DNA of 64,000 nt from Rhodamnia argentea (GCF_020921035.1 NC_063158.1:21686178-21750177), one strand, 5' to 3'; positions 12,230-25,206 are shown, counted from the first letter of the stretch. The notes: generated by a model not told the origin, from the sequence alone. Numbers and translations: made by a program.

Positions 12230-15200
12230 TCTTCTCACATCATGGTGTCATTTGTGCAACAACAACCCAAGGCTCATCCCACTAAGTGGAGCAGTTAAAT
12301 GATTCCTTTTATGCCATTAGGCTCAACTCTATATGAACTATCAAACCTTAGACAAGCTCTAAGTGCTCCTTCTCTTTCCTTATTGTCTTCTTTCATGTCT
12401 TTTTACGTCTTTCTTTGCTGCTTTCAACTGGACTCTCCATATCCTGATGACATCTCCTTGATAAAGCATCCAAATATCTTCATTCAAATAATATGACCAT
12501 AGCCCACCTTGAAATGCATTGTTTTTCAGTCATATCAAGGACAAATAGGCTTCTCTAATTTAAAAAAAGGGGCACACAGGCTGCATCATTAAAGTTCTCA
12601 CTTATCTTCTCAATGTACTTGTTTAGTAACAGCCCTTTTTCCTTTATTCTAGTGACACAATAAGTTAATCACTTAATTGATCATATGAATTTTGTAGCTA
12701 GAGACCTTGCCATAAAGAAGCCAAAATTTTTTACATGAGGGGATGGACTACAGATTACATTTGCTTGGTAGTTTTTCCCGTAATTCAAACAAACATAGGG
12801 ATGGTTAGTGTGAACATATCTTTATTTTATTTTACAAGTCAAGTTTGCCAATATAATTCTTCTTTCCCGAAGGTTTACTTTCACCAACTGATAAGTGAGG
12901 TTCACCCATCCTTAAAGGAAGCAAAGTTTGATTAGGCGGTATCACTTTATACATTGATTACTTTGTGCGTTGCATGTAGGATGGTACTCTCATTCGCGGT
13001 CAGAATGAAATTTCTCATCCAACCACAGGGACAGTGGAACTTGTCAAGAAGGTATGTGTAAGAGTGTAACTATAGAATTATTCTCATTCAATCATTTATT
13101 TCTGCTAGCTTCATGTAACAACGAATCAATGTATATTCTGCCTTTTCCTTGTGTATAGGAATGCTCTTCATCTCCTGCGCTTCCTTCAAGAATAAAACGA
13201 GTATTTTACCTGTCAAGTGAAGGCACAAATTCTTTGCATGAGGTAAGGACATGTGCGGCATCATTTGTTGTTTCACATGACACAAGATAAATGGTGATTT
13301 GATTATATTTACTTGTAAACATGTGGTGTCATTCTCAAATTGGTCTTCAAACTAGATGTTTTTACTAAGGTTGTGAAGCTACATCTTCTTAAGTGCTTTT
13401 CTTTAAGTTTCTTCCTTCCTCTCATTGTTTGGTTATGGAAATTGAAGTTGGGAAGTATAAGATGACCATGGGATCTAAACCATAGTTTAGACTTGCCACT
13501 AATTTTTCAGCGTCTTTTGAATTTTTGCTTTTAAAATCCTCTTGAAGCAAGGAAAAGGTGGAGCAAGGCAATCAAGAGAAATTTAATTGACATGAGTAAC
13601 TTTTAAGGCATCGTTATATGAATACGAGCTCCTTTTATCGTAATAATGCCTTCTCCCTTCTTTTCACATATTTCTGGTCCACTATGATAATTTCAGTGTA
13701 CTGCTTGCTTCAGTTTAGGTTGCTGGAGGATATGCATGATTGTTACATTTCTCTTAAGTTTACAGTTTTGTGCTCCTAGATCAGGGACAGCTTTTTCTGG
13801 CTAGTTATTTTGGTCTTCCTGCATGGAAAACACCCTATGTATGTAAAAGTGCTTTTTTCTCTTCCTTCTCATGCACATCTTTCCCTGCACAAGGAAAGCT
13901 AATTCCACATTCCTTTTATGCTTTAACACAATGAATTATAAGTGATAGGTTTGGTACACATTTCATTATTTCATATGGAACTTACAAAGATTTAGTGATG
14001 ATAGGTTTACCCCTCAGCAAATCCAGCTGTTCTGGACCAGCTGAGAACTGTCGATTGCATTGTTTATGCCATGGGATCTCTTTTCACATCCATTTGTCCT
14101 TCACTGGTAAGAATAGTGTGGTTTTAAATGTTCTGGTTTCGTGAACTAGTTAATGCGTAATAATCTCAACTCAACTCTTTAAAACTTTGGAGATTGTCTT
14201 TTACTGGATATCAATGTTGTTTCCTTCCTGGACTGAGTTTCAGTTGCTGCGTGAGTGTCAATCTATTAGAACCTTCTTATTTTCATGGAAACGTATGACC
14301 CCACAGCATTTGGGTCTTTCATGGATATGTATTATGTAGCTTGAATCTGTCATTGAGTGGGTCTTGTAGGGTTGCATATGTAGGTCCGATCTATGATCTA
14401 ACGCTCTCCCTCATGTACTTGTTGATCCTCTCCTGCTCCTCAGCATCTAATTACTTTAAGATATTTATTTTCAAGTGCCTAACTTACAATTTCTAATCAT
14501 TACTGTTTGCTTTTGTGGTTCCAGTGCATTCTGTCTCCGACTATAGTGAGACTGATAAGTCTCCATCTTATGTAGGGTGCTATGTATTGCTGAAAATCTG
14601 TCATAGAAGTTGTCTTCCTTGTTTGTGATCCATCTCCCTTCGTCTTATTCCCTCTGCTTCCTTACCTTTCCCTTCCTCTGTCCCTCCCTACCTCCCTTCT
14701 CCCAGAACTAGTTAGGAAGTTTGACTTTAACAAAGTAGGTTATAATCTCTATACTATATAAAGTAGGTTCTGATCTCTATATACTAATGTGTTAATTCCC
14801 TTCCCACAATAAGCCACGTGTTAGTTTGTGAGTGAGAGAGAGATCAACAAAATTCAAATACAACTTCCCATATGTCATGTTTTTTTGTAATTCCAAAAGA
14901 AAGGTTAAGAGATTTACAGTAAAAATTACCCCTAAAATCTTAATGGAGAATTAGTTCCTTCAAACTTTTTAATGTCAAATGAAAGACCTCAAGGCAATTG
15001 TTAGCTTTCATCAATAGCAAATTGCCAAAATAAACAATGGAAGAGAAAATAAATAAAATATACTTTCTATATAATGTTTTTTTTTAAATATCAAAGAATA
15101 AATAGACATACTTTAAAAAATGCAATTAATTAAAATTAAGAGTTAACAGCTTTTGCTAAAGACAATTATGTTGAATGTAGAAGATTAAAAGTATAAATCA

Positions 15201-18173
15201 GTATCATAACTAAAGGAAAGTGCAAGGAGAGTATCCAAAACATAGTGTGATCAAATGAATTTTTTTAATCATAGTTAACCAATTACAATTTTCTTTTAAG
15301 TAATATATGATCTTTAGTTAGATAACATTAGGTTTTTCCCATGCATGGCAATGATTGTGTCTCTAGTGTTATATGATAAGTGTCATCTTTTGATTCTTCT
15401 TCCTATTTCAGTGCTTTCTCTGATTTGACAGCTTCATTGTGATGCTGAATATTCTCTCCATTTTATTTACTTCATCTGAGGAAGAAAACCAATATGTTGC
15501 CTCTTAGTTTGCTATATCATTTGTGATTGAGTTGACATAGTTGGTACTAAGTACTCAGAACAGCTCTATGTTATTTCTCTAGATAAATGAATTCACCTTG
15601 TGATGATAGGAAATCATTCTTTGTTCACTGTCCATATGTTTGCTCCTAAAAGTAGTAGCTTTATAATTCTGTATGATGGATATTCTTTTAATTAGTGAGC
15701 TTTTGCCAATAGTTTCCCTTTTGCAACTCAACCGTCTACTTAGTAGCAATAGTTTTCCTACAGTGTCCTGGCAGATGTTCATTGTTTAGAAGCAGTCTTT
15801 TTTTCTCTTTTTGGTTGAAATTTAACCACTTGCTCTCTTTTTCAGGTACTATTAGGGGTTGGAGAGATTATTTCTTCCCGTACATGTCCCAAGGTATCTT
15901 TCTGTCAGTTTAACTTAGTGATCTTTGTGTTAAAAAGAATGAGGTTACAAGAGGAACATAAGCCCCGCTGTTGACTCGTAGCATTAGATATTGGCATGCT
16001 TGTTTAATTGTGCAGTTTAATTTAACAAATTTCCACGATAAGCTATTTGTCCCACATTAGATGTTATTATTACTTGGCCAATGATTTCTTACTAAACAAT
16101 GTGACAGTACACTTGGAGGTGCTTGATTGTCTAGTGAAACAGGGTGCCTGAGAGAAGTTGCGAGTTTCATCAATAGATGTTTTACAACATACTTTATATA
16201 CCAGATGTAGTAAATATTTCAAACACATCTAGCATTGCTCTTGTTGTTAAAACACTTAATTACATTCTCATGCCTGGGAACAACATTTACTGCTATCTTA
16301 GCATTTTGTATATTATCTTGATCTAGGTTCTACTATTGAATGGTTCCCATGATCGAGAGACAAGTGGCTTTTCCGCTTCAAGCTTTGTAACTGCCATTAC
16401 TGATGCCCTAAATCGGACTTACGGGCATTCCAATAACTCTCTTGAAAATCTTGTAAGTTGCATGATCCAATTACATCTTAAATACAGTGTCTAGAGTACC
16501 ATAAAATTGTGGATGTGATGATACGACTCTGCCATCTTAATGCAGCGTGCAGAAACAGATATCATATTTAATTTTTTGTGGAGATACTTCCACATTTTGA
16601 AGTTAAAGACGACAACAATCTCCTCAGCATGCTTTTATGTAGTTTTTGTGCTGAATTTGAATTCAGTGTTTTTTTTCGCACCTTGTCTATCTGATGCTCT
16701 AGTTGCACAGACAGACCATTACATCATTTCTTCTTGTTATAAGGAATGTACCTTCAGCGTATATTTCTTAATCTGCTCATTTGGTAAAACATGATGTCAT
16801 CTTCTTGTCTTACTGTAACTCCTCTTATCAATCGGGAATTATCTTAACTGGCAATAAACTAATCTTGCTTGGCTTGTAATGACTAGATACAATACATGGT
16901 TCAAGGAGCTGGAAGCCTTCTGCTTTTGTTAAATGATACCGAAATCATTTGTCTTAGGCTTTGTTTGGAAAGGGTGGGGAAAGAAAAATAGGAGAGGAAA
17001 TTTTTAAACTTTTAGTTTTCCTCCCTTTTACTCTCACAAATTTTTCAACTTGATATCAACTTTCCACCCACAATATTGTCCCCTCCACTTTCTTCACCTT
17101 CCCAAACATGGCATTAGTGTCTCTGTATGATGCTTTCCCTGATGTTGTTTCTCCAAAGTAGCTCTTAAAAGACAATTCTTACTACTATCAATTTCGAATG
17201 GTAATAGATTAGTGCGGTTATTCTGGCTGAAGAATAAGTCGTGTGCTTTTCTGAGGATATTTTATGAGTCACACATTTAATTTGTAAATTTCATCGTGGT
17301 CACACTATAGGTATCCTTTTCAAATATTTGCCCCCATGGGATAAGGTTTAAATCAGGTAGATGGCCTATAGGCACATTACATTGATAATGCGGGGAGTAA
17401 TTTAACAGTTTTTCATTGCACTTGTCATATGTTGCAGCCGAATCAGTACATTAACACACTATTTGTGCCAAAAGATGGTGCAATTCCAGTGGACATTGAA
17501 AACTTGGCTACTCAAGGTATATCAAATGTGGTACGTATGTGGATCTGCCTAGTCTTTCTCCATGTTTAGCATTCTAATTTGTTTATCAGGCAGAAATACT
17601 CAATTGAACTTATATTGGTCGTACTTTCTGTATGGTAGATCTGTTATGTTAATATGACATGCCTGAAATTTCTAGCAAATTTGCCTATTTCTTTTGTCTA
17701 ATATTTGCTTCATTAACATTTATTGACTATACAATGACTTAGAATATAATGGTGGGCTATTGGTGGTATAGTTTCATAAAGCTACTGATCACGAATTTGA
17801 AAAAAATATGGTAGAACCAGCTGACTGCCTTCTTTTGCCCCCAACTTTACCATCTTGCCTGGGATACTATCTCGAAGGACCTTGATCATGAGTCTTATCA
17901 TCCATGCCTCATCCTCTGTTAGACTGTCCTCGAATCCCCATGCGATGTCCTCTTCTCATTTGTGTTTGTCATGTTGAGGACAGCCAGTATAACCAAAGAC
18001 CCAACCAGGGATCTAATAGGCTACATATTGCTCGTAACTGCATTGGACTTCTTGTTCATCTGTTGTATAATCTTTTGCAGGTAGTTGTTGATTCAATACA
18101 TGATCCAAAGGTTGGTGTTGTCTATGACCCGAAGTCCTTGATTCAGGCTCTTGCCAATTTGATGGGCATATGA
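8709..18173 (+). CDS. CofD/YvcK-family (UPF0052) protein, MEE18-like, 13 exons
   Basis: Exons: 8709-8904, 9013-9128, 9651-9783, 10239-10335, 10734-10777, 11563-11720, 12980-13051, 13159-13242, 14005-14106, 15846-15893, 16327-16452, 17438-17530, 18081-18173. They sum to 1362 nt and keep one open frame of 453 residues. The N-terminal core has the family's glycine-rich loop followed by HVLPVSDDGGSTAEIVRVLG and GPAVGDIRSRCLRLSD, the signature of the CofD/YvcK fold that binds a phosphorylated substrate or nucleotide sugar. Further on are SIGNFFFAGAR, TVDCIVYAMGSLFTSICPSL and a C-terminal IVYDP-like segment. Arabidopsis MEE18 (At2g34090) is the closest family member I recognise; its biochemical activity is not established. 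The ATG at 8709 adds 40 residues rich in Ser before a second ATG at 8829 (413 residues). The Ser-rich head could be an organelle transit peptide. All introns are GT-AG. Introns 9 and 11 hold transposons. Confidence 0.9.
12184..12230 (+). repeat. (CTT)n microsatellite in intron 6 of the CofD-family gene
   Basis: About fifteen TTC/CTT trinucleotide units in an intron. Shorter tracts of the same kind are at 8779-8806 (exon 1, encoding the Ser run), 20951-20985 (GAA, 3' UTR of the protease gene) and 22243-22272. Confidence 0.8.
14746..15366 (+). mobile_element. Probable non-autonomous Helitron in intron 9
   Basis: The 5' end starts TCTCTATACTATATAAAG after an A, and the 3' end reads GTCTCTAG followed by T. 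This fits the Helitron rule A[TC...CTRR]T. A perfect 10-bp palindrome CCATGCATGG (15339-15348) lies 14 nt before the terminal CTAG, where Helitrons carry a hairpin. A second TC start at 14774 (TCTCTATATACTAATG) is equally possible. The interior is AT-rich with no Rep/helicase frame, so it depends on another copy. It lies between exon 9 (to 14106) and exon 10 (from 15846), so the splice sites are untouched. Confidence 0.6.
16957..17113 (+). mobile_element. Tourist-like MITE with TTA target duplication, in intron 11
   Basis: The element runs from GGCTTTGTTTGGAAAGG to CCTTCCCAAACATGGCA, about 25-bp imperfect terminal inverted repeats. It is flanked by TTA at 16954-16956 and 17114-17116. The 157-bp length, the GTTTGG-type ends and the 3-bp TTA duplication are those of PIF/Harbinger (Tourist) MITEs. 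There is no coding capacity. Confidence 0.7.
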
Positions 18174-19713
18174 TGAGCAGAATTGCGGCAAGGGGTTAGC
18201 TCAAGTTCATCAATCTTTATAGTGTTTACTCCTTATCATTGCCAAGTATGAGTTGGGTCCTGCTTTACTTAGGTAGGAGAACTAATTCAAGTCGGACTCT
18301 GAATGTTCTGTGTTATTCATCGATGCTTTCAAAGACGGAAAACCGTGTATCCACAGGTGGCTGCTTTGCTTGTTTGTTGGTTTGAACTCAGATGCCATTC
18401 TTGGATAAGGAAAATATCTGACCAGAACATCAGCAAGTCAGAATTTCAGAAACATCACCAGACGAGATTACAGATGGAGATGAGGAAAATTATCTGTTCT
18501 TTTGCTTGTGTTGGAAAATCTCGAATAGTGGCTAAGTCTTTTTTTTTTTTGGACATTTATCTTTTTGCTCCTCAGTGGAAAAAAAAAAAGGACAAGGGCT
18601 TCACCCAGCCATGGGAGTCATTAGGTTGATAATGTGACCATTCTTATATCGAAGGTAGTGATTAAAGCAACTAACTGTTCTTGATCTTCAGTTGCTTTAT
18701 CAGCAGATCGACATGATAAACTAATTTCTAGCAGAGACCAAACTCATATGGTTGGTTTCCGCGGCATTACTGTATACTACGATCTTGAAGTAAGCTGTCC
18801 TGTAAAATATTCGCACATCAACATGATCATAACTGACCAATAGATTGGACTTCAGAGTGAAATTTAAACAACGTACCGCGATTACCATTTGCTGAAGCAC
18901 AGTGATTTTGTACCCTATTTGTCATTCAAATAAAGAAAGGGGTTTTGCTAGTGTAATAATCTTTAAGCTACATTAGAGTAATACTACGTTGTGAACTGCA
19001 AATTTTATGACAGAGCGGATCGTATAGTAATATTTATTTATTTATTTATTTATTTTTGTGTGGTTCAAAACATGTTATTCTCATAGTATATTATATATTA
19101 AGGATAGTCACATAAGAGTTTCGCAATAGGAAGGCTTCACTTTTGCATTGAGAAATGGTGTAGCAATTGCATATCGTATTAACAAGTTAATCATTTTATG
19201 CACAACGACCCTCACTTAATCACGACTCAATTAAAGTATGAATCGTCTTACTTAGAAAAAAAGTTTCGGTAAAATTTCTAAACACGGTCCAACAATTTCT
19301 TCTATTCTCTCTTTTCCTGGAAATATACACTAGACCAACACGGAAGGATGATCCTATATCATTGACTTCATTTTCGTGCTGGGTCGGTTGTACTTGTAGC
19401 ATCCGACAACCTTAGTAGACAGGACAATCCGGCAGGCCACTAATTAAGACTTAAATTTGTCTACTTGTACATTATAATAAATATTTTATTCGTGGTTCAA
19501 ACAGCTTATTTCGACCACACAAATAATTAGCACTTCATAATTGAAATTCAAGAGCGACTCCAGTGCATGAACGTTAATGCAACCATGTCTTGAACAACTT
19601 GCCGGTTCTACTAGGGAATTTTTCCAACGTTCGCAAAGGTCCAAATAAATAGAAAATTAATTTCCGGAATACAAATTTAGCTGCATCTTCAAAAGTTGAT
19701 TTCATGTTACTCC
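18174..19713. other. Intergenic spacer between CofD-family and protease genes
   Basis: It begins with the 3' UTR of the CofD-family gene (an 'ataaag' signal-like word is near 18934). There is a (TTTA)n tract near 19029-19055. The remainder is AT-rich and I find no gene. The promoter of the protease gene occupies the right end. Confidence 0.5.
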
Positions 19714-19720
19714 TATAAAT
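19714..19720 (+). promoter_or_regulatory. TATA box of the protease gene
   Basis: TATAAAT lies 85 bp upstream of the ATG at 19805, in the usual place for a plant core promoter with a 50-60 nt leader. Confidence 0.6.
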
Positions 19721-19804
19721 ACATATCTCTCTCAAGAGCTCCTCATTCACCCTTCAATTACAGCGACATTCATTAGCACAATCTTGGAAGTGAAATTATA
19801 GGAT

Positions 19805-20953
19805 ATGGCCCCCCTCTTCCTAGATTGTAAGTTTGTCGTCGTGGCCGCGCTGATTGTGGGGCTTTATGCCTCGCAGGCATGGTCACGCGAGCTACACGAG
19901 CTGTCCATGCAGGAGAGACATGAACAGTGGATGGCTCGTCACGGCCGTGTCTACGAAGATGATGCCGAGAAGGCGAGGCGCTTGACGGTATTCAAGAACA
20001 ATGTCGAATTCATCGAGTCTTTCAATGAAGACGGTGCTAAGCCATACAAGCTAGGCGTCAATGGGTTCACGGATATGACCAACGAGGAGTTCATGGCCTC
20101 GCGAAATGGATACAGGAAGTCGTCCTCTGCGAGGTCATCTGGTGCAAAGTCCTTTCTGTACGAAAATGCAACCGCAGTTCCGTCTACCATGGATTGGAGA
20201 CAGAAAGGAGCCGTCACACCCATTAAGGACCAAGGACAATGCGGTATGGCAAGAAACTTTCCTGTTCGAAACCCTAACCAATCTAACATTCATATGATTT
20301 GGTCCCTTAGATATCAATAGTGACCATCTTCTTATTTTCCTTGACGTTCAGGTTGCTGTTGGGCATTTTCTGCCGTGGCGGCTACAGAAGGGATCAACCA
20401 GCTCACCACGGGAAAACTCGTCTCTCTATCCGAGCAAGAACTAGTGGATTGTGACACGAAAGGCGAAGATCAGGGTTGCGAAGGTGGCCTCATGGATGAT
20501 GCTTTCGAGTTCATCGTCAATAGCCATGGCCTCACGACCGAAGCAAATTATCCCTACGAAGGCGTCGATGGTACTTGCAATGCGAGAAAAGAGGCATCCC
20601 CTGCTGCCAAGATCATCGGCCACGAAGATGTGCCAGCTAATAGCGAGTCGGCTCTTTTGAAGGCCGTCGCTAACCAACCGGTCTCCGTCGCCATCGATGC
20701 TGGAGGATCTGCTTTTCAGTTCTACTCGGGGGGAGTCTTCGCTGGCGACTGCGGGACCGATCTGGACCACGGTGTCACCGCAGTTGGGTACGGGACTAGT
20801 GATGATGGAACCAAATACTGGTTGGTGAAAAATTCGTGGGGCACGGGATGGGGCGAGAATGGATATATAAGGATGAAAAGAGATATCGATGCCGAGGAAG
20901 GGCTATGTGGCATTGCTATGCAAGCTTCTTATCCAACTGCCCAAATGGTTTGA
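19805..20953 (+). CDS. Papain-like cysteine protease (SAG39/SAG12-like), intact
   Basis: Exons 19805-20243 and 20352-20953 join in [10 protein letters not shown] and give 346 residues, the normal length for plant C1A preproproteases. Residues 1 to about 27 are a hydrophobic signal peptide. The inhibitor I29 prodomain (about 38-95) carries the ERFNIN-like helix and [11 protein letters not shown]. The mature enzyme begins near 127 ([13 protein letters not shown]). Catalytic residues are visible: Gln145 of the oxyanion hole, Cys149 in CCWAFS, His286 in [11 protein letters not shown] and Asn307 in KNSWGTGWG. Disulfide cysteines are present ([29 protein letters not shown]). There is no granulin domain and no KDEL tail. 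Such enzymes act in the vacuole or apoplast, often in senescence or defence. A single N-glycosylation site (NAT) lies at the end of the prodomain. The two neighbouring relatives downstream are broken. Confidence 0.95.
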
Positions 20954-23674
20954 AGAAGAAGAAGAAGAAGATGAAGAAGAAGATCGTTTTAGCTCGTAGA
21001 TGTTTTCCAAATGTGCATTTATGTGTTTTGTTGTTCCTTGTGGATGCGAAAGTGTGTTCCTTAACTTGTATGTAAATGAAGACTGCGGATTTCATCAGTA
21101 GAACATGTTCTTATACTTATTAAAAAACTTTTGATCTTCTAAGTTAGTACACGTGAATTTCGGTTATAACTTAAAATTTCAAGAAACGACCATCTTGTTT
21201 AGGCTATAAATACACTCCAGACTAGCACTTTAGATCGGACGCAGTTAATTTCAAAATTTCTTCCATTTCTCTTCTGCGCAATAAAGGAAAATTTCAATGA
21301 CAAGAGACACATATAGGAATCTCAGTCCAGAAGGAGGTCGCAAACTTTTCGCAACTTATTTTTTTCAAAGATGGATTGAATGGTATGAGTCAATAACAAA
21401 AAGAAGAAAAAGAAAAAAAAAAAATTGAGATAATATTAAAATATCATTAAATATTGTCCACGTTAGTGCCGGCATCCACATCAATACTAGGTTAATCAAA
21501 GTTAACCGAAAAGATTTAATTAACTCAAATGTAAAAGATTTAAGACTGAATTAGCACAAAAAAAAAAATTTAAGGTTGAATTGGCACAATCGCAATAGGT
21601 TTAGGATTTTTTCGGCACGTTTTTCCTAAATGAAAAAATAGAATGAATGTAAGTTCTTCATGTTACACGTAGTGAACATGTTGTGTGTGTGTGTGTGTCT
21701 CCAATATGACATATATACATAATATAGGGTAAGAGTAGAAAATTTCAACACTCTCTTTTTTTTTTGTTAGGGAATCATGGTTAGATTTTTTTGGGACTAG
21801 TTGGATATATTAATTTTGGGGTGACTAGGATATATGACTAGAGTACACACACATATATATTTTATAGATCTACATTTTTATCCCTAATTTTTTGAAAATG
21901 CTTAAATCTAACCTCATGCGTATCGAAATGGCATGTCGGGATGCTGAATTCGTAAATCACTGGCGTGTCCAAAGCTCGAACCACGTGTTAGTTGCGTGTC
22001 AAATGTGTATCGATGTCCGACATGACACAGAGGCCCTTAGAGAGTGTCCGTGCTTCCTAGGTGGTACTTAACTCCACATCTCTAGCTATTCATCTGGAAG
22101 TTATGAGTGATTGATTTCTAAGATGGGTCGGTTCTTACCTTGAAACCTAAAACTAGATCCGGTAAGATCACTTCCCAGTTGTGGACCAAGAGTTGGACCA
22201 CCTAATCTGGTTCCATGCAGGGTAGAATCTGGAATCAATGATTTCTTCTTCTTCTTCTTCTTCTTCTTCTTTGGTTTCTTCTGATTGCTGTAAGTGAGAG
22301 TTTCCAGACATTTTTAAAAAAAAAATTACTGATTAGAGTTTGCTTCAAGATGAAAAAAATTCAAAAGATCACAAAATCTTGGTCGGCCAATCCATCAGTT
22401 TAGTCCGATTCCTTAAGTGGAATCAGAAGCCGAATTGGTTATTCCAAGTTCCAAATTTTTTTTAACTGAAAACCGAACCAATCCCCTTGGATACCACCCA
22501 AAACCGGCCGGTGCAGTCCAATTCTCGGGTTGGACTGGGACCAATGCGTGCCCCTACAACAAGTGAACATTTTCTTTCTTTCTTTTTTCATACGTTTTTC
22601 ATAGTTTTTTTTTTTCTTGGCAAAGTTGTCACCAATCTTTTTGTTATTCCCTTTAAAGCTCCTATGATATTATGAAAAGAAATTAATTTGTGTACATAAA
22701 TATCCATGTAATAAAGTTACTTATATATTAAGAATTATTAAGTAAAATAAAATATTTATCTTAAGTGACAAACACTAATTGCAAGAAACCTCCCACATCA
22801 ATTATGTAAAGAAAACCCACTCATACACGTACATACGCATGTGCATATCTATACACACATATTGCCTCGGCTCGTCAGAAAAGTAAGGTTTACGACTATA
22901 CCAAAACATTGAAGTACAAAAAATAAAATGAAGATTCTCATATTAAGGGAAAGAGAAGAAAGAAAAAAGGAAGTAAAAATTCCAACAAACCTAATCCACT
23001 TAAAGTGAGACAAGAGTCATCAAATACAAGCATTCAAGCCCTCGGTAGTAGCCGTGAAGTTACGGATTGAAGATAAGACCACCCGCTCCATGTCTCCATA
23101 CCTTGAGTAAGGGGTATCCTCCTTTGTTTTCCCATCCCCGGGTCTGAGTGGATATAAATCCCAAATAGTTACAGGAAGGGAAGATGACTTTACTTGAATG
23201 AATCCCTTGACTGTTCCTAACTCGGTGATCTCTCACCAACTGAACTTTGTAAGGCTTCCGGAAAGGATAGGGATAGTGCATCGATTTCATCGTCTTTAGA
23301 TGGTGAATAATCGGTTGAGTCTCCCGCTCAGCGAGGAGGCAGTTAGGAGGAGAAAGCCGAATAGCCCGCGAACCGGGTGGTAAAGCCCAATGGATCAAGT
23401 GCTCGCCTCGTGATTGGCTTACCAAACCCCTCGAACCTCATTCGAATTTACTTTGTTTTGAGTCTTCCGTGTCTTTATCACAAACTTTAAGCTAGCAATG
23501 AAAGTATCTTTTTCCGACTAAACGTGAAAATATAAAAGTTAATAGTAAATAATAGATATAAGGAGATAATTAAACGGCCAACAGTAATTGCAAAACCTTC
23601 AACACCATAGAAATAAAAATCCCCTTATGTTTGTATAGGTTGATGCGGAGAACACTGAATTACAGGGAAATTAA
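20954..23674. other. Intergenic region, repeats only
   Basis: A (GAA)n-rich 3' UTR opens the region, followed by AT-rich DNA. A partial GC-cored TIR element lies at 21430-21635 (separate entry). A (GT)n tract is at about 21680-21698 and a (CTT)n tract at 22243-22272. A minus-strand frame at 23060-23425 (121 codons) matches nothing I recognise; its DNA has two GGTTCG words on the minus strand, so a tRNA-derived SINE is conceivable but unproven. Confidence 0.45.
21430..21635. mobile_element. One-sided copy of the GC-cored TIR element family
   Basis: It has the right-hand part of the family: 'attaaatattgtccacgtt', then 'ttaagactgaattagcac' and 'gcaataggtttaggat'. The left arm and GC core are missing. 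It ends in the family phrase about 'gattttttcggcac'. Confidence 0.5.
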
Positions 23675-23756
23675 ATGGCAAACTATATACATAAAATGAA
23701 TCAAGAACAATACCAAATAAACAGAATATTATCAACGCATTTGTTGAGCTGCGGTA

Positions 23757-23960
23757 TTCGAGCGGCATTTTTGACGGGAACGAGCGGCATTTTCAATGGG
23801 AACTGCAGGATCGAGTACGACACCGCCGTCGTGATAGTAGGCTGTGGGACGGCTGACAATGGCACCAGATATTGGAAGATCAAGAATTTGTGGGAGGAGA
23901 CATGGGGTCGAAGATGGCTACATAAGGATCCAAAGATGTTGGAAGATCATGGAAGTTCAT
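23757..23960 (+). pseudogene. 3' fragment of a papain-like protease gene
   Basis: Only the part around the catalytic His/Asn is left: SGIFNGNCR, then an IVGCGTADNGTRYWKIKN stretch. This corresponds to the last quarter of the intact neighbour. The His position is lost (TAVVIVG instead of H-containing AV.VG), NSW reads NLW, and a frameshift follows directly after ETWG, so the frame runs into unrelated residues. A 22-bp tandem duplication (23760-23781 and 23782-23803) repeats the codons of the SGIF segment. There is no prodomain and no active-site cysteine. It is a dead relic of a third gene copy. Confidence 0.75.
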
Positions 23961-24484
23961 TCAAGTTGCTTTTAAATGTTACCAGTAGAACTGCACTGAC
24001 ATTGTCACTTGCATTACGCCGGGTTATTAGTTTTCTTATTGAAGTATTGCCTAAAATTATTGATGAGAGACATACGTGGTGACGATTTTTCTGCGAAATT
24101 AATCACTAAATCTCATTAGAATTAAACAAATTTTATCACACGACAAAGGAAACTTTGCATGTCTTGCATGTTAATGCCTCACATGACACATATAACACTT
24201 GTGACTTGTAAGACTCACAAAATAACAAAATCCGAACAATGCTATTTGTAAGAGAATACATGACGCCATCGCAAACTGACTCCAACAAATAAACTAGCTT
24301 CTGTGGTCACTTCAGCGTCTTAATACGATCGGTTAACTAATCCAATTCCTCGACCCAAAAAAAAAAAAAATCCAAATTCGGACTTTCCTTAAAAGGATGT
24401 CCTATCCAAGATTGTTTCCTTTATACGCCCCAGACTTCGCTTAGTATAATTTCGGTTCAGGTTTTGTTCTATAGATTCAAACCG

Positions 24485-25060
24485 GAAGAATTATCAAAAG
24501 TCCTAAACCTATTGTAATTATGTCAATTCAGTCATAAACCTTTTGCATATATGCCGGTTCAGTCCTAAACATTTTGCATTTATACCAATTCAATCAATTT
24601 GACTGACCGGAGCTGATGTGGATATTTTTAAATAATCTTATTTTCTCTTTTTTTTAGTTTTTTTAACCCAACATTTAGGGCCGGCAACAACCTTTGACGA
24701 CACTACTGGAAGGCATCGTGGCCCTCGCCAGCCTGGTTTGGGCAAGGGCCGCGGCTCCCTCGCTTGGTTAGATTTGGTGAAGGTGTCGCGGCCCTTGCTT
24801 GTGGCCGGCAAGGTTGGGTGAAAGAAAAACTAAACAAAAGGAAAAAAAAAAAGAAAAAATCATAAAATATTTAAAAGATCATTAAGATATTATTAAGAAA
24901 GTCATTCAACGTTGACGGTGCCGCGTCGGCGCTCACGGTGCCATGTCAACATTGAATGGCCAAATGGACCGAATTAGCACAAATATAAAAGGTTTAGGAC
25001 TAAATTGTCAAAAATGAGTTTATGACTGAATCAACACAATTGTAGTAGATTTAAGGCTTT
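24485..25060. mobile_element. TIR element with GC-rich core (fullest copy)
   Basis: The left arm reads 'gtcctaaacctattgtaatt' then 'caattcagtcataaacc'. The right arm, on the other strand, reads 'ccttaaatctactacaattg' then 'gattcagtcataaac'. The arms are about 100 bp and imperfect. Between them lie a gene-free, GC-rich block (about 24675-24810, many 'ggccgcggcccttgc' words) and two A-rich stretches. Further copies are at 39.3-40.37 kb and 51.53-52.11 kb, with fragments at 2.6, 21.4 and 42.9 kb. No transposase is present. The superfamily is not determined. Confidence 0.55.
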
Positions 25061-25206
25061 TTTTAAAACTCGACATATAGTTTTAATAATAAAAGAATAA
25101 AAATAATAGTCAATCAATTAAGATAGAGAAAGTCCAATCGATGACAATCCAAACAAGAAAAAATAAGGACCGAAACAAGACAAAGTAAGGCCCTTTACGT
25201 CAATAA

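Noticed and set aside
12026-12238. Lys-rich minus-strand frame
   Set aside because: It is the reverse of a (CTT)n microsatellite inside an intron, not a gene.
23060-23425. Minus-strand frame of 121 codons, possible SINE or gene
   Set aside because: No recognisable domain. Two GGTTCG words resemble Pol III B boxes but no A box lies at the right distance. Kept only as an unresolved remark.
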